From Chloranthus sessilifolius (lineage: Eukaryota > Streptophyta > Magnoliopsida > Chloranthales > Chloranthaceae): a stretch of 64,000 nucleotides of DNA. The notes under the pieces were generated by a model. It did no database searches and was not told where the DNA came from. It saw only the letters and a program-made list of their open reading frames with translations. Shown in pieces: positions 10,511 to 22,500 of the stretch. How positions within the stretch are numbered: position 1 is the stretch's first letter; each line of letters starts with the position of its first letter. A program made the position numbers and the translations under genes. The stretch spans positions 62,592,568 through 62,656,567 of the forward strand of contig CM037589.1 in assembly GCA_021018995.1 (NCBI GenBank), written 5' to 3'.

Positions 10511-13500
10511 CTGCCAAGTAACAACAATAAGGAGGACCATGTGCTCATGTAGCCCAATTCCACAGAAAAACAAAAATTACTAGCACTTAACCAAGGAAAT
10601 ATTATATTATATTTGAAAATGGAAAAAAAAACGAGAGTAGAAAACAGTCTATTGTTCTATAACCACACATATATTGTGATTTCAGAACTCAAAGCGATAG
10701 CAATTACTTAACTAGAAAAGTTGAGCCAGAATTGATAAATCAGGGCCTAAAGGTATGAGGATTTATATTTTCTTCACTAAAACAAATGCAACGGTCGATG
10801 CACTTTTTTCCAAAAGGCCAACACCCCTCAAGAGCTTACCATATGCCATTTTCTTATTAATTACTAATGAAATGACACCTGCAAGATTTGATCAACATGG
10901 TATCGTGTCCCTAAAAGAATAGGAAACACGAAAATGAAAGACACGATAATGTGAAACCACTTCATAAGATTCTCTCATGCAAGCATCAGCGCATACAAGC
11001 AAGGTGTCGTATTCTTAGTGAGTACAAATCTCACTATTTTCCTGAATTTGAAACTGTCTATACCCTATTAGCATCTTCAAATTCAAGCTGAATATAGTAT
11101 AGTTGCCCTCCCTAGTCACCAAAACATTCCTTCAATATAGCATTAGAGGTAAAACTTTGTCGAGCTCTTGTCCCTTTGACATTTTGCACAGTTCAGGAAA
11201 AAAATGGATATCAGAGGATAGAAGGCATCAATAGAGAACTTTGTACGAACCAAAAGGCTCATGGTCAAGTGGATTGTGAAGATGGAATTTTGCGGCAATA
11301 GTGATCAAAATTCAAACAGGAATTGGAACTTGGAAGTAAATACTCTACAGAACCATAGGGCGAAACTGTGATGAGATGGATTAAAATCTCATCATTGAAC
11401 TCTATTAGAAGATTGAACTCTATTAGAAGCACGAATTAAAATCTTGGTATTGGACTCAGAAACAGTTAATGCCGATACCCAGATGTATCATCTCGGGTAT
11501 CACCGATACAAAGTTTGTACCAGCAATACAATAAAAGCATGCTACAAAGTATATATATTGGAAGATACCTGAGATGATGCATCGGTCTTGGGTAATTCTG
11601 ATACTGAGACATATCTCTTAGTAAGTCTTGGTATCGCCTGAGATTTTGATCTATGATTGGAAGTTATATGGACAATCCACAGCCTTTTGGAATCGGAGAG
11701 GTCTTAGAAACTACATTAGTAATGTGACCGTAGCTTTTTCTGGTTCGACGAGAACAGAGCGTTAGGTAATCGGCTTAAAGCATTTGATACTTCTTTTCTT
11801 CCTTTTTTTTTTTCTTTTCTGACAACTGGATACTTCACTTTTTATTAATATCACGCCACAGGGGAGAGTTTCCCTTAATGCAATTAAGTGGGCTTCATTG
11901 GACGAGGTTCAAATGTGGTGTTTCTTTTGTATCCTAACGAAGTGGCTTTGATTGAGGAAACAACCCAAGTAATCATTATTAACCACACTCTGACACTAAT
12001 CATGAGGCCAATGAATTAGCATATAGATTTGCTAGAGAGGGATTGGGAAGAGTTACCTTGTATGTAGGAGTGATGGAAATTGAATCTCTGGACAACAGAG
12101 GACGACAATGTCGAAGAACTAAGTCCATGAAAGGAAGAAAGATGAATCCTAATGTGCTCATGTGGCCACTTTGTTAAATTAAATAAACGCTATTTTTACC
12201 AGAAGGTAATGTACCCATACTTTAATCACCAAAAAAGTAGGGTCATTTTTTATGACAAAAATGTCTGACAATATGTGCCTACATGACCCGTATTGTGAAC
12301 TTAAAATCGGCTTCAGTGGCCTAGCCCGGAAGCATAAAAACCAGCGTCAGTGGGCTGGCCCCGAAACATGTACTATAATATCAACGCAATCCCACAGAAG
12401 TAGCTAGTTTTTAATTCGGAGGGAATGAATGAATTGACAGGGCTAAACACGCTTTGGTGGGCTGGTCCCGAAGCAACCGTATTCAGCCTGTGTTACACCA
12501 TTATAAAAATATAACCCTTCTTTTTTTGTGTCTGATATAGGCGCAGAAGCAGATTTGATAACTTGCCCTCAAATAAATAAGAGGTCGTGTGACCACTTAA
12601 TTGGCTCACATGCCACTTAACTAGAGGAAGAGATTTTTTTTATTTTTATTTTTATTAAAAAGATTGAGAACTCGACTTTGACCAAATAGTGAGAGGTTGT
12701 TTTAAATAGGAGATTTTGTGTAAAGAAAAAATAGTGAATAGGTTTGACAAAATAGGGAAATAGATTGGGTTTTTGAGGACAGAAATTAGCAAGGATTAGG
12801 AGAAGATATATTGGGAAGTTGATATATGACTAATAAAGAACATAGGGAAATTAAAAAAATTCCAAATGAAGAGAGAGAGATTGCAGTCTTATTAAGAAGG
12901 CTTAGCTGTGTCAGGAAACTAGTGTTATAATTACTTTAAACGACTCGACTCCTATCTCTGCTTGTAAACCGATATGGCCATGACAACACACTTTTACAGC
13001 ATGTGGCAGACAGCTTTGATCAATCCAAGTAATAAACCTAGCATATCCCATCACTAACACAACTCAGCCGAAGACTCACAGCTACGAGAGGATTGGAATC
13101 ATCAGACTGGTGCACTTTAACATTGAATATTAAAAATTTATGCACAACTCCATATTAAAGTGCATAGATGAATGATTGAAATTACCCAATGAGGTGATTT
13201 TTGGCCCCTACCTTTTAAATGTCATGGATTGCTAAAAACATGTGCCATGTAGCCTAAAAATGGGGCTGTCAAGGCTTCATCTATAATGTAGTGGTGATAA
13301 TCCATTAATCTTTATAAAAAGATCGCATGTGCGACATTTGGAGGTTACAAAAAACTCTGCCGATGTTGGTTCCAAACCTGAATAAAAAGGGAGGGTTAGT
13401 GTCTGGTTGACCGCCAGTTGTAGAAATCATATCAAACTTCCTCGCCAATGCCGGTTCCAAGCTGGCTGTATAGATTAGATGTGATATTACGATCACTTCA

Positions 13501-16500
13501 TATCAAATTTCCTTTTGTAGGGAATTTCTTGTTAGCCGGAAACCATTAATTATCAAGTAGTTTTAGTAGGCTACCACCATGGACATTCCCCACATTCTAT
13601 CACAACTACGAAAAAGCCCTATACAAGCAATATCAGTACATTAGCTAGTTCACAAATCAAACAATTTAAGTGGAAAGGATTGAGCTTGATTTAGAAGAAA
13701 ACACACGTGCATGTTTAAGAGAAAGGAGAGGTGGTGAGCCTTTCCATAGGGCCCACATGCCCCATATTATCCACACGTGTGAAGGAAGAATCCCACTTGA
13801 GGTGTGCTCATTCAATCAGAGTTGAAAAGTCAACCAAGCGAGGTGAGATGGCAATACAAGAGAGGAAAGTGGAAGAGGCAACCAAATTACTTAAAGGGAA
13901 TGGCTAAATATGGAGAAGCTTGAAGAGCTTCCAAAAGGGATTTGCAATCAAGACTCAATTGAGAGTTTACTAAAGTATTTGAAGAAGAATTTAATCAAGA
14001 GAGAATAATTGGGAATCCAACCCTATCTTTTGTATGATTTTGAATTGTGAAGATCAAATTTGTAAGGCTAAACCTATCAAGAGTTTTTTTTTCTTATTTT
14101 ATTCTTTTATTAGCTAGTTTTAGCTCATATATCAGATGGCATGTAAAGAGAATAAATGATTGTCATTTAGGTCAACCCATTGTGTTTATTTTTAATATAA
14201 TTAGACGCTCCGTTTTTTATTTCACATCCCGAAAAAGTGACCTTAACATCAAGTCACAATTATCACGCTTAAACCTGATTTTAACGTCACTTTTTCGATA
14301 TGTGCCACATGAAATCAAAATCTCACCATATGATGGTACGCCCATGATCTCGAGATCCATTGTGTGGAAAATTGGGACAAAAAATGATCACCATCGTTTG
14401 ATTCAAAGCAGTCAATGGTATTCAGCGTGAGCGCCCTCAAAGATCCAGTGGGTGAATTTAAAGGTACTCTTTAATAAATTGAGCATATTTATTGCATAAT
14501 ATTTATAAATAATGCGCACCAAATATTTAAGGTTATTAATCATGAGTGATTGAGCATAGTGATAAATCAACATAAAACTAATCATGAATTCATGATTTAC
14601 TGAATGATATATACATCTACAAGTACAGCATTCAATGATACATAACTATAACTTCACAACTACAAAAAAATGTTTCCATTTCAACTTGTGTTTTGCTCAA
14701 CAATTTTTTATTTAATCAACTTGAAAATCACTAAATTTTATAAAAACATGTGAGAAGACCCAAAAGGGAGCACAAACATGCAATAATTAAGGGACAAACT
14801 CCCATAGTCCCATGACCGTCATTCAACCACCAAATGGTGTTTAAACGATTTCACACCATTCATTGGGTTATGATCTTGGAAATCCATACCACCAGAGTGA
14901 TATATGATCAATCGAAGGGGTATGGGTAAAAATCACACTTTTTGAGAGATCCAAGTCATCCGATCTGTGCGCTCTAATATCAATGGTTGTTCTTAATTAT
15001 GACGGCTGGTATTAAAATTCCCCGATCGGATGGTTTACATCCACTTATAAGCATGGTCCTTTGGCTGGGACATGCTCCAGCGATGGATTGCCACTTGGGC
15101 AATTTAGATTGATCATAGATGTGTGCCACATGGCACAACACTTGAATGGTGTGTGATAAAAAGTGACATTTTAATAGTGTAAGATCATTTAAACACCATT
15201 CGGTGATTAAATGTCGGTCAGGAACCATTATCCCAATAATTAATCATGTGCTGGTTAACATTTCATGAAATTCTGAAAATGTTGAAGCTAGACGGCGATG
15301 GATCCAAAAGAATAAAAATAATAATAATTTCCAACATATATGTTTAGCTCTAGATCTGTCTCCAATTTGTTGAGTAAGTCCTATTTAAATCGCAAATTTC
15401 TTTCAAATGCATTTTTCACGATTTATTAGCAACTTATTAAAGGGAGCAAGTACTTGCACACAAGATTCGTGTCATTGTACATAGTATAAAAGAAAGACTT
15501 GGTATTTTTAGGACCCATGCCACGTGGAATACCATCTAAGCCATCTGATTTGAACTTTGAAGGACAAAATGTAGAGATCTCTCATGCCAAAGATTGGCAT
15601 GAAACACGAGCTCTACATCTGATTCAACAAAGTCAACAATTGAATCAGATGACGGGATTTGTCTTCGTTGAATCAGATGATAGAGATCGTGTTTCATGCC
15701 AATCTTTGATAACAGGGATCTTTACATCATGACCTTCAAATCAGACGGCTTAGATGGTGTTCCACATGGCACAGGTCCCAAAATACCAAGTCTTCCATTT
15801 CATACTATGTGTAGCAACACAATCTCGTGTGCAAGTAGTTGCTCCCCTTATTAAAATATGTTTGCATTTTTCTATTTTTTCCAAACTATAGGATTAAATT
15901 GTGAATTTTACATCTTAATCCTTATTTTTTATGAAGCATAATTTTCCTTATAAATTAACTTTAGCAAAAAAAATTATAAATTCTAGTTTAACCTTTTATA
16001 TTGATTTTTACTTTTAACATTCAACTAAGAATGAGTTAATCAAGGCTTAAAAATTTAAATATTCCCTATTTACAATTTTCTATACTTCTTCCTAATTTTT
16101 ATGTGATACATGTACAATAGCCACTTGAGAGGATACCTAAGAAGCACGGACACGGGTACGGAGACACAGGCACAAAACGATACGGGTACTGCGATACGAA
16201 AATTATCAAAAAATCAGGATACGATACGGGTATTTAAAAGGAATTTTTCTATATATTTTTAGATATATTTTAGGTTAATAAACGTAAGAAAAAAAAGAAG
16301 AAAATGGGAAAGAAACAAAAATAAAACTTATAGAGACATTTCAAATAGGTAGGTTGCACGCTGGTAGGCTCCTTTAATTTGTTCTTCTTCTTTTCCGAAA
16401 AACCCTAAATCTCAAACTCACAATCTGATTGCTTCTTCTTTCTTTTCTTTTTTTCCGGGAAACGCCCAAGATATGCATGCAGCTGTACCGATACGGATAC

Positions 16501-19500
16501 AATACGAGTACGTTGCCAAAAATGGAGTGTCTGTACTTCCTTGGAGGATACTAGTTTTGACACAAAACTAGCAAAACTTGTTGGAAGGTTAAATTTGTCT
16601 TCCAAGGTGGTTGAATTAAGGAATATCCCACTAACATTTCTTTGCCAGTGAACCCACAGGAACAACTAATACTAACCGCAGCTAAGACTTCAAAAGCTCC
16701 AAACAAAATATTTCATTTAACTGTAAATTAAATACCAGCACATTATATGGGTACTTCTGTTCGCGCCAACAGGTTTTCTAAAAGAGCCAACATCTGAAAC
16801 CCATTGACTACTTGGAATCAGAAGATGGATATCGTTTTACCCTGATCTTCCACAAAGGATCCTGAGACCATGATCTTACCATCAGACGGTCATTTTTTGA
16901 TTCCACATGTCATAGATCCCCAAAAATTAGCCCCAAAATCATGTTTGAGTATGTGTGTCATTCTTTTAGGGCCACTTTTTGGGTATTCGTGCCATGTGGA
17001 ATAAAAATTGACCGTCTGATGGTACGTTCATGATCTCAACTCAAGATCCATAGTGTGGAAGCTCGAGGTGAAAAACGATCTCCATCGTCTAATTCCAAGC
17101 AATCAAAGGGTTTTAGACGTTGGTGCGAATAGAGGTACCCTTAGCCTTTATATAGGCTTCTACAATGCATAAAATTAGAAACCCTAGTCTAACTCTAATT
17201 TCTAATTTCAATAAAGAATATCCTAATTTTTCTAAAATAATAAAATAAAATCCTAAATAATATGGAAACTAAACCTTTTTTTATAAAAAAACAAATCTTA
17301 TTGGCTAAAATAAAATAATAAAAAACTAATCCTAATTCAACTAGAGGTCATGAAATTCGTAACTTTCAGTACAGCTTCCAAAACTTGACCATAACTTCTT
17401 CAATACTTGTTGGAATTGTGTGTTTCTTGGCTCGTTGGAAAGCTACTTCGATAAGCTTTAAATAAGATCAACTTAGTATCAATCTGACGTCATTTGACAC
17501 TTGAAAATAGGCCAAACATAAAAGTGACGGGATTGAAAGTTAAAGACTTTACGAACCCCTAATCAGAGAATTTTCGACAATAAATTTTGGATTTTTCTTT
17601 TGATCTTTTCTTCCAACTCTTCTTCTTTCCACTTTCTCTAGTTTTCTTTCTCGGATTTTTCAATATATTAAAATTTGCACTGCATCAAATTTTTTTCTGA
17701 ATTTCGTCGATTTTTCTTGAACTACAATTTTTTTTCCTCCCAAATAATTTTTTAATCTCAATTTTTCCTAAAAAAAGGAATTTTTTTTCAAATTTTGCCA
17801 TTTTTTTCCTAAATCACGAATTTTAGCCCTCACAAAATAAACCTCAGTTCCCAACTAAGTGCCATGGTTCAATGGCAGCGCCCAAGGACACTTTGTGTTG
17901 TTGATGAAATTGGCACACATCAAATATTCCTCAAGCTTGAATGGGATGTCCACAACAGCGAATTAAAAGATCGATCTAGAGTGTAGAGAACATAGATGAG
18001 AACAAGGGGATGGGTTCAATGGGTTTTGAAGAGCAAAATATCACAAACTTGAAGCAACCATAACGAGATCGACGGGTCATCTTTAGAAGTTGAAGGTACG
18101 AAATCGAAAGGCTCTCAGGGAAACCCTTGCTCTCAGTCGATCGAGGAAGATGACAGTGACTGTAGCAATCTGGGTAAGCAGGTAGCCGATCAACTGACGG
18201 GAGTAAAAAAGTTAATGGCAAAAAACTTCAAAACTGTTTCACATAGAAAAAAGAGGTACAGACCCCGCGGGTAGACTTTGAATTTGTATTCTCACTAAAC
18301 CAAATCCAGCGCTACCTATCAAGTTAAAATGCAATGTACCGATCAAAAAAAAAAAAGAAGTTCAAATGCAATGTTTCAAACCTCGGGAAAGTAAGGATGT
18401 TCAGTTATCACATAAAACCTTCTCGGTGGTCCCTTCTGTGGCTTCTGAGCTGGGCTTGTGGGATGAGCCTTCAAGCAAAACATTTTTGTGCCCACTTTAA
18501 ACTCGAGCCCACACTGACATAACAAACAAGAGTTGTTGGTGAATTCGCATATTAACACCGAAACATCTACTAATGAGGCAAATTTGAGGGGGGCGATGCC
18601 CACATTTCTAAATCCAGGTATGATGGAAACGTATCTTCCTCTTCCGCTCATCCCTCGGTGGCATACCCACTCTCAGATTATATATAATAAGTCGACAACA
18701 TAAGAGGATGGCTTCAGCTAACCAGTGATTCAGAGCATTCCAGGCCTTCATGGTCACGCCTTCACGAGCTATGCCAAAGTTGCATAGGACCGTGGTCTCT
18801 CGAGTTCTAAGGATGGTACGGAAAAAATTAATAACCCAAAATCTCATGCCTCTCAGCAAGCACATAGGGGTATCATCCAAAGGAACGTTGAAGACTTGAC
18901 ACCCTTTTTCTCAGTGATTGAGCGGATGTCGAAATCTGTGAGATGGAGTCCATGCGCTGTGAAGCTAAAGGAAAATGGTTAGAAATAAAATGCCCCCATT
19001 GTTCCATAAACTACAAAACAGGGAAGCAGCCTAGAAAGATTTGAACTAGGTCTGGTGGTTGTTTCTATTTTAGTGCCGCAAGATTTTTTATGGCTTTAAA
19101 GCTAATACCTTGGAATGTGAGGGGCTTGGACTGTAGTGAAAAGTGCTCAGATAACAGAATTTGGAAGTAGTCATGCTCCAAGAAACGAAGTGGGACTCCT
19201 GCAATAATTGTAAGATTCAGTGGATCCTAATTAGGTGTAACTGGGAGCGGATATCTATCAATGTTGTGCACGCTGCAGGCGGATCTTGCTGGCAGGCAAT
19301 AAAAAAGAAGATAGCATGAAAGGCAATAGATCCTTTTTTTTATAGTTAAGCTGGATTCGAACCTGTGACCTTTGAGGTTGCAATATTGTCAACCTTACAT
19401 TGTGCTACAGGTCCAATATAGATAAATATATATATCTTGTGTAAAGGCTTGGACGACGGCTTCATCTGGGCAATTACAACATATAAGAGCCTAATGATTG

Positions 19501-22500
19501 GAATTCCCCATCGACCTTTTAGGATGAATTAAGAGCCTTTTGGAGTGCATGGAATGTACCAAATTGTGTTAATGGTGATATCAACGTCATTACGTTCATT
19601 CAATAGAAACCTAGAAGGTCAAAACCATGGTTTAAAACTCAGCGAGTCGACTCGGAACTCCGGCGAGTCAACTCGATTCGACTAGGTTCTGAGTTGACTT
19701 GCCTAAGGGATCAAACAGGCATGTGACTCAAGCAACTCGCCGATCCAACTCGGGAACTCGACCGAGTTTGCGGACTCGGCAAGTCAACTTTCTCCCATCT
19801 AAATAAAGGACTGGCAGGGGGGTTTTATAAACTTAAAGGGAAAACTGGTACTTTCTGTCCCTTTATATTTAAAGACATCGACACCTCGACAGAAATTCGA
19901 AGACAGAAGAAGAAAGAAGAAGAAAGAAGAAAGTAGAAGAAGAAGAAAGAAAGAAGATTAGCCCTAATCTCAGCCCCTCTCGTGCCCTAAAATCTAGAAG
20001 AAGAAGAAGAATCGCAGCCCTCTCGTGCCCTAAAATCTGTAAGTACTTTTTTCTCACTTTTATAAGCCACCCGATTTGAATCACAGCTCTCTCGTGCCCT
20101 AAAATCTGTTAAGCATTTTTTTTCACTTTTATAAGCTACACGATTTGAATCGCAGCCCTCTCTTGCACCATCTAAGCCACACGATTTGAAGACCATGATG
20201 TAAAGATCTTCAAGGCCAAATATCGGCACGAAATATCTGATTGAAATCAGTCAAATGGTGTTCCAAGTGGCTTAGAAGTCTTCCCTTTTAAACATGTGCC
20301 ACGGTACATCATAGCCTTCAAATCATATGGCTTACATGGTGCAAATTTTAGCACCCTTTTACTGTTTTTTTTCACATTTTGTTTGGCTCAGATTTTCTTT
20401 TTGCTCAGATTTGGCTCAGATTTTCTTTTTGCATCTAAGCCATACGGTTGGAAGACCATGATGTAAAGATCTTTGGGGCCAAAGATTATCACGAAACACA
20501 ATCTGCATCATCTGACTGAAATCAGTCATCATCTGATTGAATGCTCTTCACATCGCATGTCTTAGATGGTGTTCCAAGTGGCACAGATCCCCAAAACAAC
20601 TAAGTTTTTTTTTTAGAACATGTACCAAGGTACAGCGTAGCCTTCAATCTTCATATCATATTGCTTAGATGGCTCCCTTTATGTTTTTTCATTTTTGTTT
20701 GCACATATATGTGCAATTTTTTTTTAATTATATATAATATATATTTTAAAAATTATTAAATAACCCGAGTTGGAGCGAGTCGAGTAGGAGCGAGTTTCCG
20801 AGTTGACTCTACTCAGCTGACTTTCGAGTCGAGTTTTCGTGTTTTAAAACCATGGTCAAAACTTACCAAAAGCATTCGTGATTTCGCAGATTTCATGATA
20901 GTTGGTGAATTTATTGACCACCTATGTCCAGCCCTTGATTTACGTAGTTGAATAAACAATACAGCCCAGATTAGACAGATTTGTTGTCACCATCAATTGG
21001 GAAGAGTAGAACATCCTTAAGTTACCCTTAGATGGAATTTCAAGCACAATTTCAAATCCCATTCTAGTGATTTTGCCATCATTTGATGAGTTGGTTACGA
21101 CTAACTGAATTAGTTTGATGAGTTGGTTACAACAACTTCAAATCCCAGCCTCAAGTACTTCCCATTTTGAACTTAGGTGGCTTCAAATGATTCTATAACT
21201 TAGTTAATTACGACTAACTGGAAAAGGCGAAGAATTAGAGGTTCAGTTGAGCATGTAATAACTGAGAAATGAGGAGGTTAAAAGGGCTGCTGAAAAACTG
21301 GAATCAAACCCATTTCGAGGACTTTGGGAAAGCTACGGTGGACTTATTAGATAGCATCCAGAGATTGGATAGAATTGAAGAGTACACCCCTTATCAGGAA
21401 GCAAGAGGACGGTAAGAGATTCCTTGCATGAAAATACAAGAAAAAAATCATTGATGAGGAAATCCATTTTAGAATTCTAGGGTGGACTAAATAGCATCCA
21501 GAGATTGGACAGAATGGAAGCGGTACTCCCTTTACTTGCAGGCAAGAGGGCGGTAAGAGATTCCTATCACAAAAATACAATAAAAAGTTCATTGAGGAAG
21601 AAATCCATTGGAGGCAGCAATCCCATGTCAAGTGGCTAAACAAGGTAATAAAAAGTTACAATACATTTTTCCACTCCATTGCAAATGCACTCCAAAGAAT
21701 TAATCACATCAAATCTCCTAAATTAAATATAACCGAAACCTACTATAGGAAGGAAACCAAAAAGGAGGTTGTGTCCTTCTTCGGAAAATAGTTTATGGAG
21801 TAGATGCCCTCGAGAACCTTACTGGAACGGATCAACTTCAATAGAATCTCATCGGAGGATAATCTGGGACTGCAAGTGCAGTTTCAGGAGGATAAAGGCA
21901 AAAGGGCTACAATAGATTCATTGAATGACAGAGCACAAGGACCGAACGGGTACCCTTTGGGATTTAAAAACACTCCGGACGCTCTAAAAGGAGGATATAT
22001 GAAGTTCTTCAAATATTTCTATAAGAGTGCCCAAGTGAGCAGCATGCCAAATGCAACATTTATAGTTCTCCTAATTCCAAAGAGATTAAGGGGTAAAAAT
22101 CAGAGACTTCAGGCCTATAATCCTTGATGGCATTTTGTACCAAATCCTTGTAAAGGTCCTTGTCTACCGCCTCAAACATCATGGGACAGCATATTTCTCC
22201 TATCAAGGTGCATACGTAGTTGGACGGAAAATTTTAGAGGACGCGGTTACTACTCATGCGTGCATTCACTCCCAGCAAAAGGCAAATGACTCAATGATCG
22301 TTTGCAAAGTGGGCATGGAAAAAGCTTATGACAGGGCAAATTTTGGACAAGGCGGTTATTAGTTATTACTCATAAGTGCATTCACTCCTAGAACAAAGCG
22401 AACGATCCAAGGATCGTTTCCAAGGTGGACATGGAAAAAGCTTATGACAGAGCGAAATGGGAGTTCATTGACTCGATCAGGGAAAATGGGTTTTCGGCAG

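Larger units (their letters stand above)
19626..20854. mobile_element. hAT-like non-autonomous element with CGAGTCGACTCG repeats
   Basis: Exact 8-bp target duplication GTCAAAAC (19618-19625, 20855-20862). The ends are CATGGTTTAAAAC and, from the right, CATGGTTTTAAAAC. Both termini carry many ACTCG/CGAGT motifs (for example GCGAGTCGACTCGG near 19644), a classic subterminal repeat layout. The interior has a GA-rich tract (19900-19960), a 69-bp tandem with starts at 20021, 20090 and 20159, and nested MITE arms. There is no transposase. It interrupts the LINE. Confidence 0.8.

Noticed and set aside
10171-10563. A separate small kinase gene starting upstream of 10510
   Set aside because: The reading before 10510 is intron; an exact acceptor and the missing C-lobe of the exon at 29807-30729 show it is the last exon of one gene.
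17380-17560. A full LTR element upstream of the LINE
   Set aside because: Leader-like wording and a TATA context are present, but no LTR ends, primer site or protein domain could be fixed.
19330-19425. tRNA gene on the minus strand
   Set aside because: A and B boxes are present, but no acceptor stem or cloverleaf can be drawn and an A-run follows; it is a SINE.
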